From CAXXOK01 sp963675365 (GTDB lineage Bacteria > Bacillota > Clostridia > Christensenellales > Aristaeellaceae), in contig CAXXVA010000003.1 of the NCBI GenBank assembly GCA_963675365.2, forward strand, positions 806,001 to 870,000: a stretch of 64,000 nucleotides of DNA, in the 5' to 3' direction. The position numbers and the translations under genes were made by a program. Numbering within the stretch: the stretch's first letter is position 1; the number at the start of each line of letters is the position of its first letter. The notes below the pieces were generated by a model. The model saw only the letters and a program-made list of their open reading frames with translations. It did not search any database and was not told the origin of the DNA. This document shows, in pieces, positions 41,001 to 47,730 of the stretch.

Positions 41001-42691
41001 CCGCGACGATTAACGTAGACGCGGGGTCCCTGAACATGCGGGCAAGCAAATCGGCAACGGCGGTCGTGCTGACCACCATTCCCGATGGAACCGTCGTTAC
41101 GCTCATGACAAAAAGCGACGATTGGTGCAAGGTCAGCTACGGCGGGTACCAGGGCTATGTGCAGTCGCAGTTTTTAAGCTTTGATTCGTCCGCGGAAGCG
41201 ACGGCGACACCGGAACCTACGGCGACGCCCGAGCCTACGACGCCGCCAAGCGTCGTGATGGCCTGGGTGAACACGCCGGACGGTTCGCTGAACTTGCGAA
41301 ACGTTCCAAGCGGGCGGGTGCTGACGACCATTCCGCAGTACGCGCAGGTGACCGTGCTTTCCGATCCGGCGGAAACCTGGTGTCAAACGCAATACGGAAG
41401 CTATACAGGATATGCGATGTCCAAGTACCTAACGACGACCGAGCCTGAGCAGGAAGCGTATTCTGTTACCGCCTGGGTGAACACGCCCGACGATGGATCG
41501 CTGAACCTGCGCAACATTCCCAACGGAAAAGTTGTGGCAACCATGCCGCAGCACGCACAGGTTACAGTACTGACTGAGATCACAGATACCTGGTGCCAAA
41601 CGCAATATGGAAGTCTAAACGGGTATACGATGTCCCAATATCTGACGACGACCGAACCCGGAACGACCGCCGAGGCGACCCCGACGCCCGCGCCTGAAAC
41701 GGAAGAAGAGACAAGCATCACAGCCTGGGTGAACACACCCGACGACGGTTCGCTTAATCTGCGCAAGTCCCCGGGAGGCAGCGTGCTGTTAACCATTCCG
41801 CAATCCGCACAGGTGGAGGTTTTGTCCGATATCACGGCAACTTGGTGCCAAACATGCTACGGTTCCACGACCGGGTATACGATGAGCGCTTACCTGACAA
41901 CCGTGGAACCCGTACAGACGGCAACCCCGGAAGAAACCGACAATGGAACCGACGATTCCCTGACGGCCTGGGTGAACACTCCTGAAGGATCGCTCAACCT
42001 GCGCAACGTGCCCAACGGGAATGTGCTTTTAACCATCCCGCAGTACGCGGAGGTGATCGTGTTTACGGATATCACCGCCACTTGGTGCCAAACCCAATAT
42101 GCGGATGTAACAGGCTATGTGGTTTCCAAATATCTCACGACGGAGGAACCGAGCCAGACAGCCGATACTTCGGATACGTCCGACGACAGCGACGGAGTAA
42201 CCGCGTGGGTGAATACGCCGGAAGGATCGCTGAATTTGCGCAGCGAACCGAACGGCAGCGTATTGACGACCATTCCACAGTATGCGGAGGTGCTTGCGCT
42301 TTCAAGTCTCAGCGAAACCTGGTGTAAAACGAAATATGACGGTATCACCGGCTATACGGTCTCAAAATACCTGACGACGACCAAGCCGACGCAGACTACA
42401 GCTTCCGATAGCAGCTCCAGTTCCAGTGATTCGAGTACTTCCACAGAAAAAATACTGGATTCGACGCTGCGGGACGTGAATAAGGAGATCATCGTCTATG
42501 TCCGCCCGCCCGATAATTATTCTTCGCTGAAACTGTATGACGAGTGCTCCGAAAGCGGAACGGTGCTCAAGAGCATACCTGAAAACAGTGAAGTGGAGAT
42601 CGTAATGGCGGGGGATACCTGGTGCGAAGTTCTGTATGATAATCAAACGGGTTACTGTCTGCGGGATGGGCTTTCCTTCTTTGAAGAATGA
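38078..42691 (+). CDS. Giant secreted SpoIID/LytB protein with 13 SH3b repeats
   Basis: 1537 residues from ATG 38078, preceded by TTGGAG. A signal peptide ends near FNFAAA. The SpoIID/LytB domain occupies roughly 130-470, with ENYLYGVVPYEMG, AQAVAARTYTVR and GHGIGMSQRGAMYMG; in SpoIID this fold is a lytic transglycosylase acting on denuded glycan. Thirteen SH3b-like repeats of about 60 residues follow (near 483-1537), each with SLNLR and a GYVMS-type end. They are joined by acidic or Thr/Pro linkers. Repeats 8-12 share AWVNTPD and WCQTQYG and look recently duplicated. The last repeat is divergent. No sortase or lipid anchor is seen, so wall binding would rely on SH3b. A role in wall remodelling is inferred. 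Confidence 0.9.
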   Translation: MLRLLKGIIFLTLSIAMLFFNFAAADTLSSVDVDSAPLVTQSSSLDGMVRVYLSSLGSPSSLTLTISGNYSLSDGTTLSSGETLTVSFSSSTGALTLTRNGTAYSMGKSFTLRRHSTTGTNGIKISQARKPGNLYPGDLEFKAVSSSGGYKLYTIAHVYIENYLYGVVPYEMGSSAPLEALKAQAVAARTYTVRMMSARASGLYDVVDTTGDQTYNGTPTSTTSCNTAVDKTKGIILKNGSSYTATYYSSSNGGQTESVKNAWGSTGYSYLDVHDDPFDYANPDSVVRQSIVYKSASSSYNNSPLMSLLKSKAITALNSAGYNATTSNTTLQTIQAITPTTPKYASPSKLYTKMDFTLTLSTYNASNVYVSVTTTVTCDIFSELESMLTMSIQSGSNELWSVVEGSTSFAIQSRRYGHGIGMSQRGAMYMGQLGFSYDEILGFYYVGSTRVGCTFTNTILSADSSEVITTDEDPVTMDDDTGIRGIVSLGNGSQLAIRSEKSTTAGVLTVIDNATPVTVLANYGSWCKIQYGSIVGYVPTSALTITGTAPSSDDTAVSTIDGYAVVTSSSYLNLRQSGSYSATILSTAPGGAILTVLDWETEWAYIQYGKLTAYAATDFLSFSSDYPEDISASETGTGDSSDAVTAIVATSSGSLNMRTLAKAGSTILTTIPQGATVTVTEQGTTWSAVTYFGYSGYVMTTYLSFASSDDTQSDEETGDQYAKVTTETGSLNLRQQAKAGSNIYCTIPQYEIIVVHTINTDWSQVTYNGITGYVMTVFLTIVDESEAQDADANQGGEEDTDGDTGDAQDDTTVDGPTAIVTTASGSLNLRFDALPGSRVLTRIPQGETIPVLQKMNTWTYTTYQDYSGYVMNAYLTFSDDTETELDESEAVTAVVVTASGSLNLRAEPYGNVLTTIPQNASVSVYQKGSSWCYLTYNSVSGYVMTAYLSFSTDDSQQSGESEDTDSGDTVTDGDTATINVDAGSLNMRASKSATAVVLTTIPDGTVVTLMTKSDDWCKVSYGGYQGYVQSQFLSFDSSAEATATPEPTATPEPTTPPSVVMAWVNTPDGSLNLRNVPSGRVLTTIPQYAQVTVLSDPAETWCQTQYGSYTGYAMSKYLTTTEPEQEAYSVTAWVNTPDDGSLNLRNIPNGKVVATMPQHAQVTVLTEITDTWCQTQYGSLNGYTMSQYLTTTEPGTTAEATPTPAPETEEETSITAWVNTPDDGSLNLRKSPGGSVLLTIPQSAQVEVLSDITATWCQTCYGSTTGYTMSAYLTTVEPVQTATPEETDNGTDDSLTAWVNTPEGSLNLRNVPNGNVLLTIPQYAEVIVFTDITATWCQTQYADVTGYVVSKYLTTEEPSQTADTSDTSDDSDGVTAWVNTPEGSLNLRSEPNGSVLTTIPQYAEVLALSSLSETWCKTKYDGITGYTVSKYLTTTKPTQTTASDSSSSSSDSSTSTEKILDSTLRDVNKEIIVYVRPPDNYSSLKLYDECSESGTVLKSIPENSEVEIVMAGDTWCEVLYDNQTGYCLRDGLSFFEE
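39523..41187 (+). repeat. SH3b coding repeats 1-7 (divergent)
   Basis: Seven in-frame units of about 60 codons with SLNLR/SLNMR, a TIP turn and a GYVMTxYLSF end, separated by acidic linkers. DNA identity between them is low, so these are old duplications. Confidence 0.8.
41261..42386 (+). repeat. SH3b coding repeats 8-12 (recent tandem copies)
   Basis: Five units starting at 41261, 41471, 41723, 41966 and 42203, each opening with GC(C/G)TGGGTGAA(C/T)AC. Spacing is 210-252 bp because linkers differ in length. High DNA similarity suggests recent expansion and possible copy-number change. Confidence 0.85.
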
Positions 42692-43430
42692 GTTTACGGC
42701 GCTCCCGGACGAACGTCTGGAAGACCTTCAGAATCACGGGCTAAAGATACTGCAAAAAAAGCGCGGATTTCGCTTCGGCATGGATTCGATTTTACTGAAG
42801 GACTTCGTTCGCGTTAAAGCAAACGAGCATGTGGCGGACCTTGGAACAGGGTCCGCCGTTCTCCCGATACTATTAAGCGTAAAACAGCCTTCGGCGCGGT
42901 TTTCCGCATTCGAATGGCAGCCGGATATCGCCGATATGGCAGCTCGCAGCGTGAAGATGAACGGATTAAAGCACAGAATAACCGTCTACTGCGACGATCT
43001 GCGCAACGCCGCTTTGCACCTCGGAAAGGCAAGCGTACAGGCCGTCGTATGCAATCCTCCCTATGGGAAAAAGGACAAAATTCTGTTAAGCGAAAGCGAA
43101 AACAAGCGCTTGTCCCGGCACGAAACGGATTGTGAAATCGGAGATATTCTGAAAGCCGCAGAAATGATACTCAAAAATCAGGGCCGGATGTATCTGGTGT
43201 TTCCGGCCCAAAGGATGCTGGAGTTATTCGACAGGATGCGGGAACATCATCTGGAGCCAAAACGCCTGCGTATGGTTTGCGGAAAGGCGAGCAAAGCCCC
43301 GTATCTGCTGCTTGTTGAGGGGATTAAAAACGCGCGGCCGATGCTGCACTGGCTGCCGCCGCTGATCGTCCATCATGAGGACGGAATGGAAACGGAGGAA
43401 ATCAAGGCTATCTATTCCAGCGACCGTTAA
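42666..43430 (+). CDS. tRNA1(Val) A37 N6-methyltransferase family protein
   Basis: About 254 residues if ATG 42666 is used; the frame is open further upstream, so the start is uncertain and lies inside the end of the SpoIID gene. Class I methyltransferase: SAM loop VADLGTGSAVLPILLS and the adenine-N6 motif VVCNPPYGKK. A preceding QKKRGFRFGMDSILLKDF segment is typical of the TrmN6/YfiC group. It probably modifies A37 of a tRNA. It converges on psuG and overlaps it by 4 bases. Confidence 0.85.
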   Translation: MGFPSLKNEFTALPDERLEDLQNHGLKILQKKRGFRFGMDSILLKDFVRVKANEHVADLGTGSAVLPILLSVKQPSARFSAFEWQPDIADMAARSVKMNGLKHRITVYCDDLRNAALHLGKASVQAVVCNPPYGKKDKILLSESENKRLSRHETDCEIGDILKAAEMILKNQGRMYLVFPAQRMLELFDRMREHHLEPKRLRMVCGKASKAPYLLLVEGIKNARPMLHWLPPLIVHHEDGMETEEIKAIYSSDR

Positions 43431-44341
43431 AGGTTACAGTACGCGGCGGCAATCTCAGCCGCCAGCGCTGCGTTTGACAGCACGAGCTGAATATTCGCAT
43501 CCAGCGATTTCCCATGCGTCAATTCCTTCACGGTTTCCAGAAGGAATGGCGTTATTTCTTTTCCGTGAATGTTCTGTTCGTCCGCCATGCACAGCGCGGC
43601 AGCGATGGCTTTATCCATGACATCCTCGGGCATCGCGTATTCCGGCGCGATAGGATTGGCGATCACCATGCCGCCATGCAGCCCGCAGGTATACTTCGCC
43701 TGCATGCAGCGCGCGATGTCCTCCGGCGTGTCCATTCGCGCATCTGCCGAGAAGCCGCTTTTCCGGGAGTAAAACGCGGGCAGTTCGTCGGTTTGATATC
43801 CATATACGGGAACGCCTTTGGTTTCCAGATATTCAAGCGTTAGCCCGATATCGAGGATGGATTTCGGCCCTGCGCACACGACGGCGACGTCGGTCAGGGC
43901 GAGTTCCTCCAGATCGGCGGAAATATCCATGCTCGTTTCCGCGCCCCGGTGTACGCCGCCGATACCGCCGGTCGCAAATACTTTGACGCCCGCCATCGCG
44001 GCCGCGATCATGGTCGCGGCAACGGTCGTCGCGCCGCTCATGCCCTTGGATAACAGCGTCGGAAGATCCCTGCGGCTGGACTTAACGATCCCCGTTCCGT
44101 TTTTTCCGAGGAATTCGATCTGATCTTTGGAAATACCGACCGTCAATACGCCCTTAATAATCGCGATCGTTGCGGGTACGGCGCCGTGATCACGCACAGC
44201 CTGTTCCACGCGCAGCGCCGTTCCTACGTTCTGCGGATAGGGCATCCCATGGGAAATAATGGTTGATTCCAGCGCGACCACAGGCTGGTTATCCCGGATT
44301 GCCTGCGAAACTTCTTTTGATACGTGCAAGTATGGATTCAT
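43427..44341 (-). CDS. psuG: Pseudouridine-5'-phosphate glycosidase
   Basis: 304 residues from ATG 44339-44341, with GAGGAA 6 bases upstream; a TTG two codons earlier is less likely. It splits pseudouridine 5'-phosphate to ribose 5-phosphate and uracil. The family hallmarks ALESTIISHGMPYPQN, GLSKDQ-like GISKDQIEFLG, KSSRRDLP and ATGGIGGVHRGAE are visible, followed by YLETKGVPVYGYQTDELPAF. It starts two bases after the psuK stop. Confidence 0.95.
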   Translation of the reverse strand: MNPYLHVSKEVSQAIRDNQPVVALESTIISHGMPYPQNVGTALRVEQAVRDHGAVPATIAIIKGVLTVGISKDQIEFLGKNGTGIVKSSRRDLPTLLSKGMSGATTVAATMIAAAMAGVKVFATGGIGGVHRGAETSMDISADLEELALTDVAVVCAGPKSILDIGLTLEYLETKGVPVYGYQTDELPAFYSRKSGFSADARMDTPEDIARCMQAKYTCGLHGGMVIANPIAPEYAMPEDVMDKAIAAALCMADEQNIHGKEITPFLLETVKELTHGKSLDANIQLVLSNAALAAEIAAAYCNL

Positions 44342-44343
44342 GA

Positions 44344-45270
44344 TCAATTCCTCGAATCTTTCAAAAACTGACGGATGAGAGTGGGGGAAAGAGCCTCCGA
44401 AACGGACTGTGCGGACCGTGCCGTAATGGCGGCTGCTGCCAGCGCGCTCTTAAGGACTGTTTCAGGATCGTACCCAGACAGAATACCGGAAAACGCCGCG
44501 GCGCTGAACGCGTCTCCGCAGCCGTTTGCGTTCACCGTCTCGGTTGGGTAAGCACTCATTTTTAGCTGCCGGTTTCCATCGGACAAAAACGCGCCCGCCG
44601 CACCCAGCGTGATCAGCACATTGACGATTCCCAGCGAGTGGAACTGGTCCGCCGCAGATTGAAGCGAAATGAGATTGTTCGTTACGTCAGTTTGCAGCAG
44701 CGCCTGTGCTTCCCGAAGGTTTGTATTCAGGGCAAACAGGCGGGGGAGCGCGTTGGACAGTTTTGCGGCTTTGGACACAGACACCGAATCGGCCAGCAGC
44801 GGAGCGGTACAGTTTTCCGCAAGGAAGTCGATAGACGCTTTGGGGATGTTTGTATCCAGAACAACCGCGTCGCACGCGTTCAGTGCGGAAAGATGGCCGG
44901 AAAGATACGCCGGTGTAATCCGTTCACAAATCGCCATATCGTTGACGGCGACGGACATCTCGCCCTTTGCATCGTTGACTGCGATATAATACGGAGCCTG
45001 ACCTGCGGAAGAAAGAAGACAGGCACGTGTATCAACGCCCGCATGTTTGGTGTGTTCAAGCATCTGATGTGAAAAAGGATCGCCGCCGAAGGCAGCGATT
45101 AATAACACAATCTGGTCGAGCCTCGAAAGGTTTTCCGCGATATTTCTGCCGACGCCGCCGTACCCGAAGCGCACGGAACCGGGGTTGGAATCATGCGTGA
45201 TCATGGGCTGCGCGGACGTGGCGAAAATATCTATGCAGCTGGCGCCGACGACGCCGAAACGTTTGTTCAC
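44344..45270 (-). CDS. psuK: Pseudouridine kinase (PfkB family)
   Basis: 308 residues from GTG 45268-45270; its GAGG site overlaps the lexA stop. PfkB motifs: N-terminal substrate region FGYGGVGRNIAENLSRL and C-terminal ATP/anion-hole VNANGCGDAFSAAAFSGIL with the catalytic Asp. Assignment as pseudouridine kinase rests on adjacency to psuG; PfkB members alone are hard to tell apart. It makes the substrate for PsuG. Confidence 0.88.
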   Translation of the reverse strand: MNKRFGVVGASCIDIFATSAQPMITHDSNPGSVRFGYGGVGRNIAENLSRLDQIVLLIAAFGGDPFSHQMLEHTKHAGVDTRACLLSSAGQAPYYIAVNDAKGEMSVAVNDMAICERITPAYLSGHLSALNACDAVVLDTNIPKASIDFLAENCTAPLLADSVSVSKAAKLSNALPRLFALNTNLREAQALLQTDVTNNLISLQSAADQFHSLGIVNVLITLGAAGAFLSDGNRQLKMSAYPTETVNANGCGDAFSAAAFSGILSGYDPETVLKSALAAAAITARSAQSVSEALSPTLIRQFLKDSRN

Positions 45271-45280
45271 GGGTTAGACC

Positions 45281-45883
45281 TCAATACAGCCGATACAGCG
45301 AAACGACCTTGCCAAGAACCGTAACGTGCTTGGATAAAATAGGGGACATAGAGGTATTTTCCGGCTGCAGGCGGACGTGTCCGTTTTCCTTGTAGAAACG
45401 CTTCACGGTGGCTTCGTCGTCGATCATGGCGACGACGATATCGCCGTTGTTAGCGTCCTGTTGCTTCCTGACTACCACAAAATCGCCGTCGTTAATTCCG
45501 GCGTCGATCATGCTCTCGCCGCGGACGCCGAGGATATAGTGTTCGCCGTCGCCAAGCAGAACGTTGGGGATGGAGATATAGTCTTCGATATTTTCACTGG
45601 CAAGGATGGGCGTACCCGCGGTAACACGGCCAACGACCGGCACGGTGACGGTATCGGTCGGCTGGATATTCATTGGGAGCGAAATCGCACGCGGCTTCAT
45701 GGAATCCCTGGTGATCATACCGCGCCGTTCAAGCCGCTTGAGGTGCGCGTGCACGGTGGATGTGGAGCGCAGGCCGGTCGCCTCGCAGATTTCACGAACC
45801 GACGGGGGATACCCCTTCGCCTTGACAACTTTATTGATGTAGGCAAAGATCTTCTCCTGGCTTTCTCCGCGAGGATTGCTCAT
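45281..45883 (-). CDS. lexA: LexA repressor
   Basis: 200 residues from ATG 45881-45883, preceded by AAGGAAG. Winged-helix N-terminus with PSVREICEATGLRSTSTVHAHLKRLERRG; self-cleavage site Ala-Gly in VGRVTAGTPILA; catalytic Ser in GESMIDAGI and Lys in ATVKRFYKENG. Represses the SOS genes until RecA filaments trigger cleavage. Its own promoter has a matching box at 45901-45912. psuK starts 10 bp downstream with no terminator between. Confidence 0.96.
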   Translation of the reverse strand: MSNPRGESQEKIFAYINKVVKAKGYPPSVREICEATGLRSTSTVHAHLKRLERRGMITRDSMKPRAISLPMNIQPTDTVTVPVVGRVTAGTPILASENIEDYISIPNVLLGDGEHYILGVRGESMIDAGINDGDFVVVRKQQDANNGDIVVAMIDDEATVKRFYKENGHVRLQPENTSMSPILSKHVTVLGKVVSLYRLY

Positions 45884-45900
45884 ACCGACCACTTCCTTGC

Positions 45901-45912
45901 AAACATATGTTC
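45901..45912 (-). promoter_or_regulatory. LexA box in lexA leader
   Basis: On the minus strand GAACATATGTTT, one base from the Firmicutes consensus GAAC-N4-GTTC. It lies just downstream of the -10 (45920-45925), so bound LexA would block its own transcription. Confidence 0.85.
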
Positions 45913-45919
45913 TATGTAG

Positions 45920-45948
45920 AGCATATCACACAACGGGACAATTATCAA
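45920..45948 (-). promoter_or_regulatory. lexA promoter
   Basis: On the minus strand TTGATA (45943-45948), 17 bp, TATGCT (45920-45925). Confidence 0.7.
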
Positions 45949-45950
45949 GG

Positions 45951-47042
45951 TTAATCGTTCGATTCGTCGCTTTCCGTAAGCTTGGTATTGGCCGCGGCTT
46001 CGCGCATGCGTTTGTCGCTCATGCTGGCGTAATGCTTGCGTGTGGTGTTGATATCGGAGTGCCCAAGCGCTTCGGCGACCAGGTAAATATCCTGCGTTTC
46101 GCGGTACAGGTTGGTTGCGTAGGTCGAGCGCAGTTTATGCGGGCTCAATTTCTTTTTCAGCGGTACGACAATGCCCGCATACTTTTTCACCATTTTTTCC
46201 ACGGCGCGCTGGGTGATCCTGCGGCGCTGCAGCGAGAGGAAAAACGCGTTCTCGTGGCCTTCCAGCGGTTCGATTTCGTTTCGTTCTTCCAGATAGGCTT
46301 TGATCGCGTCGGCCGTCGCATCCGGATAGTAAACGATCACCTGGTTACCGCCTTTGCGCGTCACCAGAAGCGCGTTTGACTCAAAATCGAAATCCTGAAT
46401 ATCTACGCCAACGCATTCGCTCACACGGATGCCGGTTCCCAGAAACAGCATGATGATGGCAAAGTCACGCACGCCGACGGATTTGTGGTACGCCTGCTGG
46501 CGCGGCGAAAGCTGATCGCCCGTGGACACGGCGTCGATCAGCTTGTGCATCTCATCAGGCTCTAAAAGCAGAATCGGTTTTTTATGGATTTTCGGAAGCG
46601 GCACCAGCGCGGCGGTGTTGCTGGGAATGCGCTCGGTGCGGAACAGATAATTGAAATAGGATCGCAGAGACGAAAGCTTGCGCATCACGCCGTAGGATTG
46701 ATTTTTCAGGATGCGCTGCTGCTGATCGTCCTGCGAACCTTCTTCCTTAAAATACAGCGTCAGGTATTCGGAGTACATTTCAATGTCCCGGGCTTTGAGA
46801 AGCGCAATATCGCCGTCGGTTAATTCTGAGACGTTTTTATCGGCGAAAGTGGCCAGTTCCTTGCCCGCGAACGTAAAAAACGTGTTTAAATCGATCGTAT
46901 ATGCTAGCCGGGTCAGAATACTGGAGGTCGTCAGTAAACTACGGATAAAATCGCTGCAGGAGCGCGGCAAAGTCGACAGCATCGAGCGGATCATCAGCAT
47001 GCGTTTTTGATCGACCTGTTCCTGATAACGTTTGTCCGGCAC
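45951..47042 (-). CDS. Tyrosine recombinase (Xer/integrase family)
   Basis: 363 residues from GTG 47040-47042, 8 bases after GAGG; a GTG three codons earlier overlaps that site. An N-terminal core-binding SAM-like domain covers about 40-170. The catalytic set is readable: Arg in FLGTGIRVSECVGVD, Lys in VTRKGGNQ, HKLRSTYATN (His-x-x-Arg), LGHSDINTTRKHY (His and the nucleophilic Tyr). No phage or transposon genes lie beside it, so a housekeeping Xer-like or self-contained recombinase is more likely than a prophage integrase. The leader has a 34-bp palindrome. Confidence 0.88.
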   Translation of the reverse strand: MPDKRYQEQVDQKRMLMIRSMLSTLPRSCSDFIRSLLTTSSILTRLAYTIDLNTFFTFAGKELATFADKNVSELTDGDIALLKARDIEMYSEYLTLYFKEEGSQDDQQQRILKNQSYGVMRKLSSLRSYFNYLFRTERIPSNTAALVPLPKIHKKPILLLEPDEMHKLIDAVSTGDQLSPRQQAYHKSVGVRDFAIIMLFLGTGIRVSECVGVDIQDFDFESNALLVTRKGGNQVIVYYPDATADAIKAYLEERNEIEPLEGHENAFFLSLQRRRITQRAVEKMVKKYAGIVVPLKKKLSPHKLRSTYATNLYRETQDIYLVAEALGHSDINTTRKHYASMSDKRMREAAANTKLTESDESND

Positions 47043-47219
47043 GGTAAACACCTCGGTATAAATGTGAAGGAAGAGTATAGACGCTCGGCAGTTGCGAATT
47101 GAAATCTATGGTTCATGATAAGCGGGAAAATACTTCTGTATAGAAATGAAAAACTTGCAAGAGGCTCAGGGTATTCGTAACCAATGCGGTATCGTTGATT
47201 ATACCTTATTTATAGGCGC

Positions 47220-47253
47220 AACTATTCGTTAAAGTATTCTTTAGCGAATAGTT
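47220..47253. repeat. 34-bp near-perfect palindrome at recombinase start
   Basis: Arms of 17 bp match at 15 positions (AACTATTCG/CGAATAGTT outer arms are perfect; TAAAG/CTTTA inner). It begins where transcription from the 47260-47287 promoter should start. It could be a recombinase binding or crossover site, an operator, or a 5' RNA hairpin. Confidence 0.75.
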
Positions 47254-47259
47254 AATTTC

Positions 47260-47287
47260 ATTATATCATAAATGGGAAGACTGTCAA
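47260..47287 (-). promoter_or_regulatory. Promoter for tyrosine recombinase
   Basis: On the minus strand a perfect TTGACA (47282-47287), 16 bp, and perfect TATAAT (47260-47265). This implies an untranslated leader of roughly 210 nt. Confidence 0.8.
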
Positions 47288-47440
47288 GCGGGAAACGATC
47301 AGACGTTTTCTCCCAAGTATCTATCCCCTGCCCCGATTCGTTGCATTCTATATAACGTCAAGCACAATGCTGTGCACGTAAAAGAAACGCGTTTAACGCA
47401 AACGCCGCCAGAGCAATGCAAATACATTGAAATGGATAAC

Positions 47441-47463
47441 AAAAAAAGTGGCGAAGCCACTTT
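47441..47463 (-). terminator. Terminator of ferredoxin gene
   Basis: On the minus strand AAAGTGGC-TTC-GCCAC followed by seven T, 20 nt after the stop. Confidence 0.93.
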
Positions 47464-47483
47464 CATTGTATGTGACGGGATGT

Positions 47484-47654
47484 TTACCCTTCCTGGGGAG
47501 CGTCTACGGGGCATACATCTGCGCATGCGCCGCAGTCGATGCATTTGTCCGCGTCGATTTCGTACTTGGTATCGCCTTCGGAAATCGCATCCACGGGACA
47601 CTCCGGCGCGCAAGCGCCGCAGCTGATACAATCGTCATTGATTTGATATGCCAT
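47484..47654 (-). CDS. 2[4Fe-4S] ferredoxin
   Basis: 56-residue clostridial-type ferredoxin, too short for ordinary ORF cut-offs. Two motifs CISCGACAPECPVDA and CIDCGACADVCPVDA carry eight Cys in the standard spacing. It begins MAYQINDDC, with GGAGGTGACC directly upstream of the ATG at 47652-47654. It carries low-potential electrons, plausibly between the Ior enzyme and the Rnf complex encoded in this window. It has its own promoter and terminator, so it is monocistronic. Confidence 0.96.
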   Translation of the reverse strand: MAYQINDDCISCGACAPECPVDAISEGDTKYEIDADKCIDCGACADVCPVDAPQEG

Positions 47655-47689
47655 ACGGTCACCTCCAATGTCGTGCTTTTTTCGTGTTC

Positions 47690-47718
47690 ATCATAGCACG
47701 GGAAACGTTCATTTGCAA
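47690..47718 (-). promoter_or_regulatory. Ferredoxin promoter
   Basis: On the minus strand TTGCAA (47713-47718), 17 bp, TATGAT (47690-47695). Confidence 0.75.
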
Positions 47719-47730
47719 TACGGAAGGTTG

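Larger units (their letters stand above)
47052..47440. other. Gene-free stretch upstream of recombinase
   Basis: About 390 bp without a coding region that I can support. It contains the recombinase promoter (47260-47287), the palindrome (47220-47253) and about 170 nt of AT-richer leader. The part from 47290 to 47440 shows nothing recognisable. Confidence 0.6.

Noticed and set aside
39523..42688. Regularly spaced repeats resembling a CRISPR array
   Set aside because: Units are about 180-250 bp, in frame, and encode SH3b domains.
45951..47440. Prophage or integrative element suggested by the tyrosine recombinase
   Set aside because: No phage, relaxase or cargo genes, tRNA gene or flanking direct repeats are visible; neighbours are housekeeping genes.
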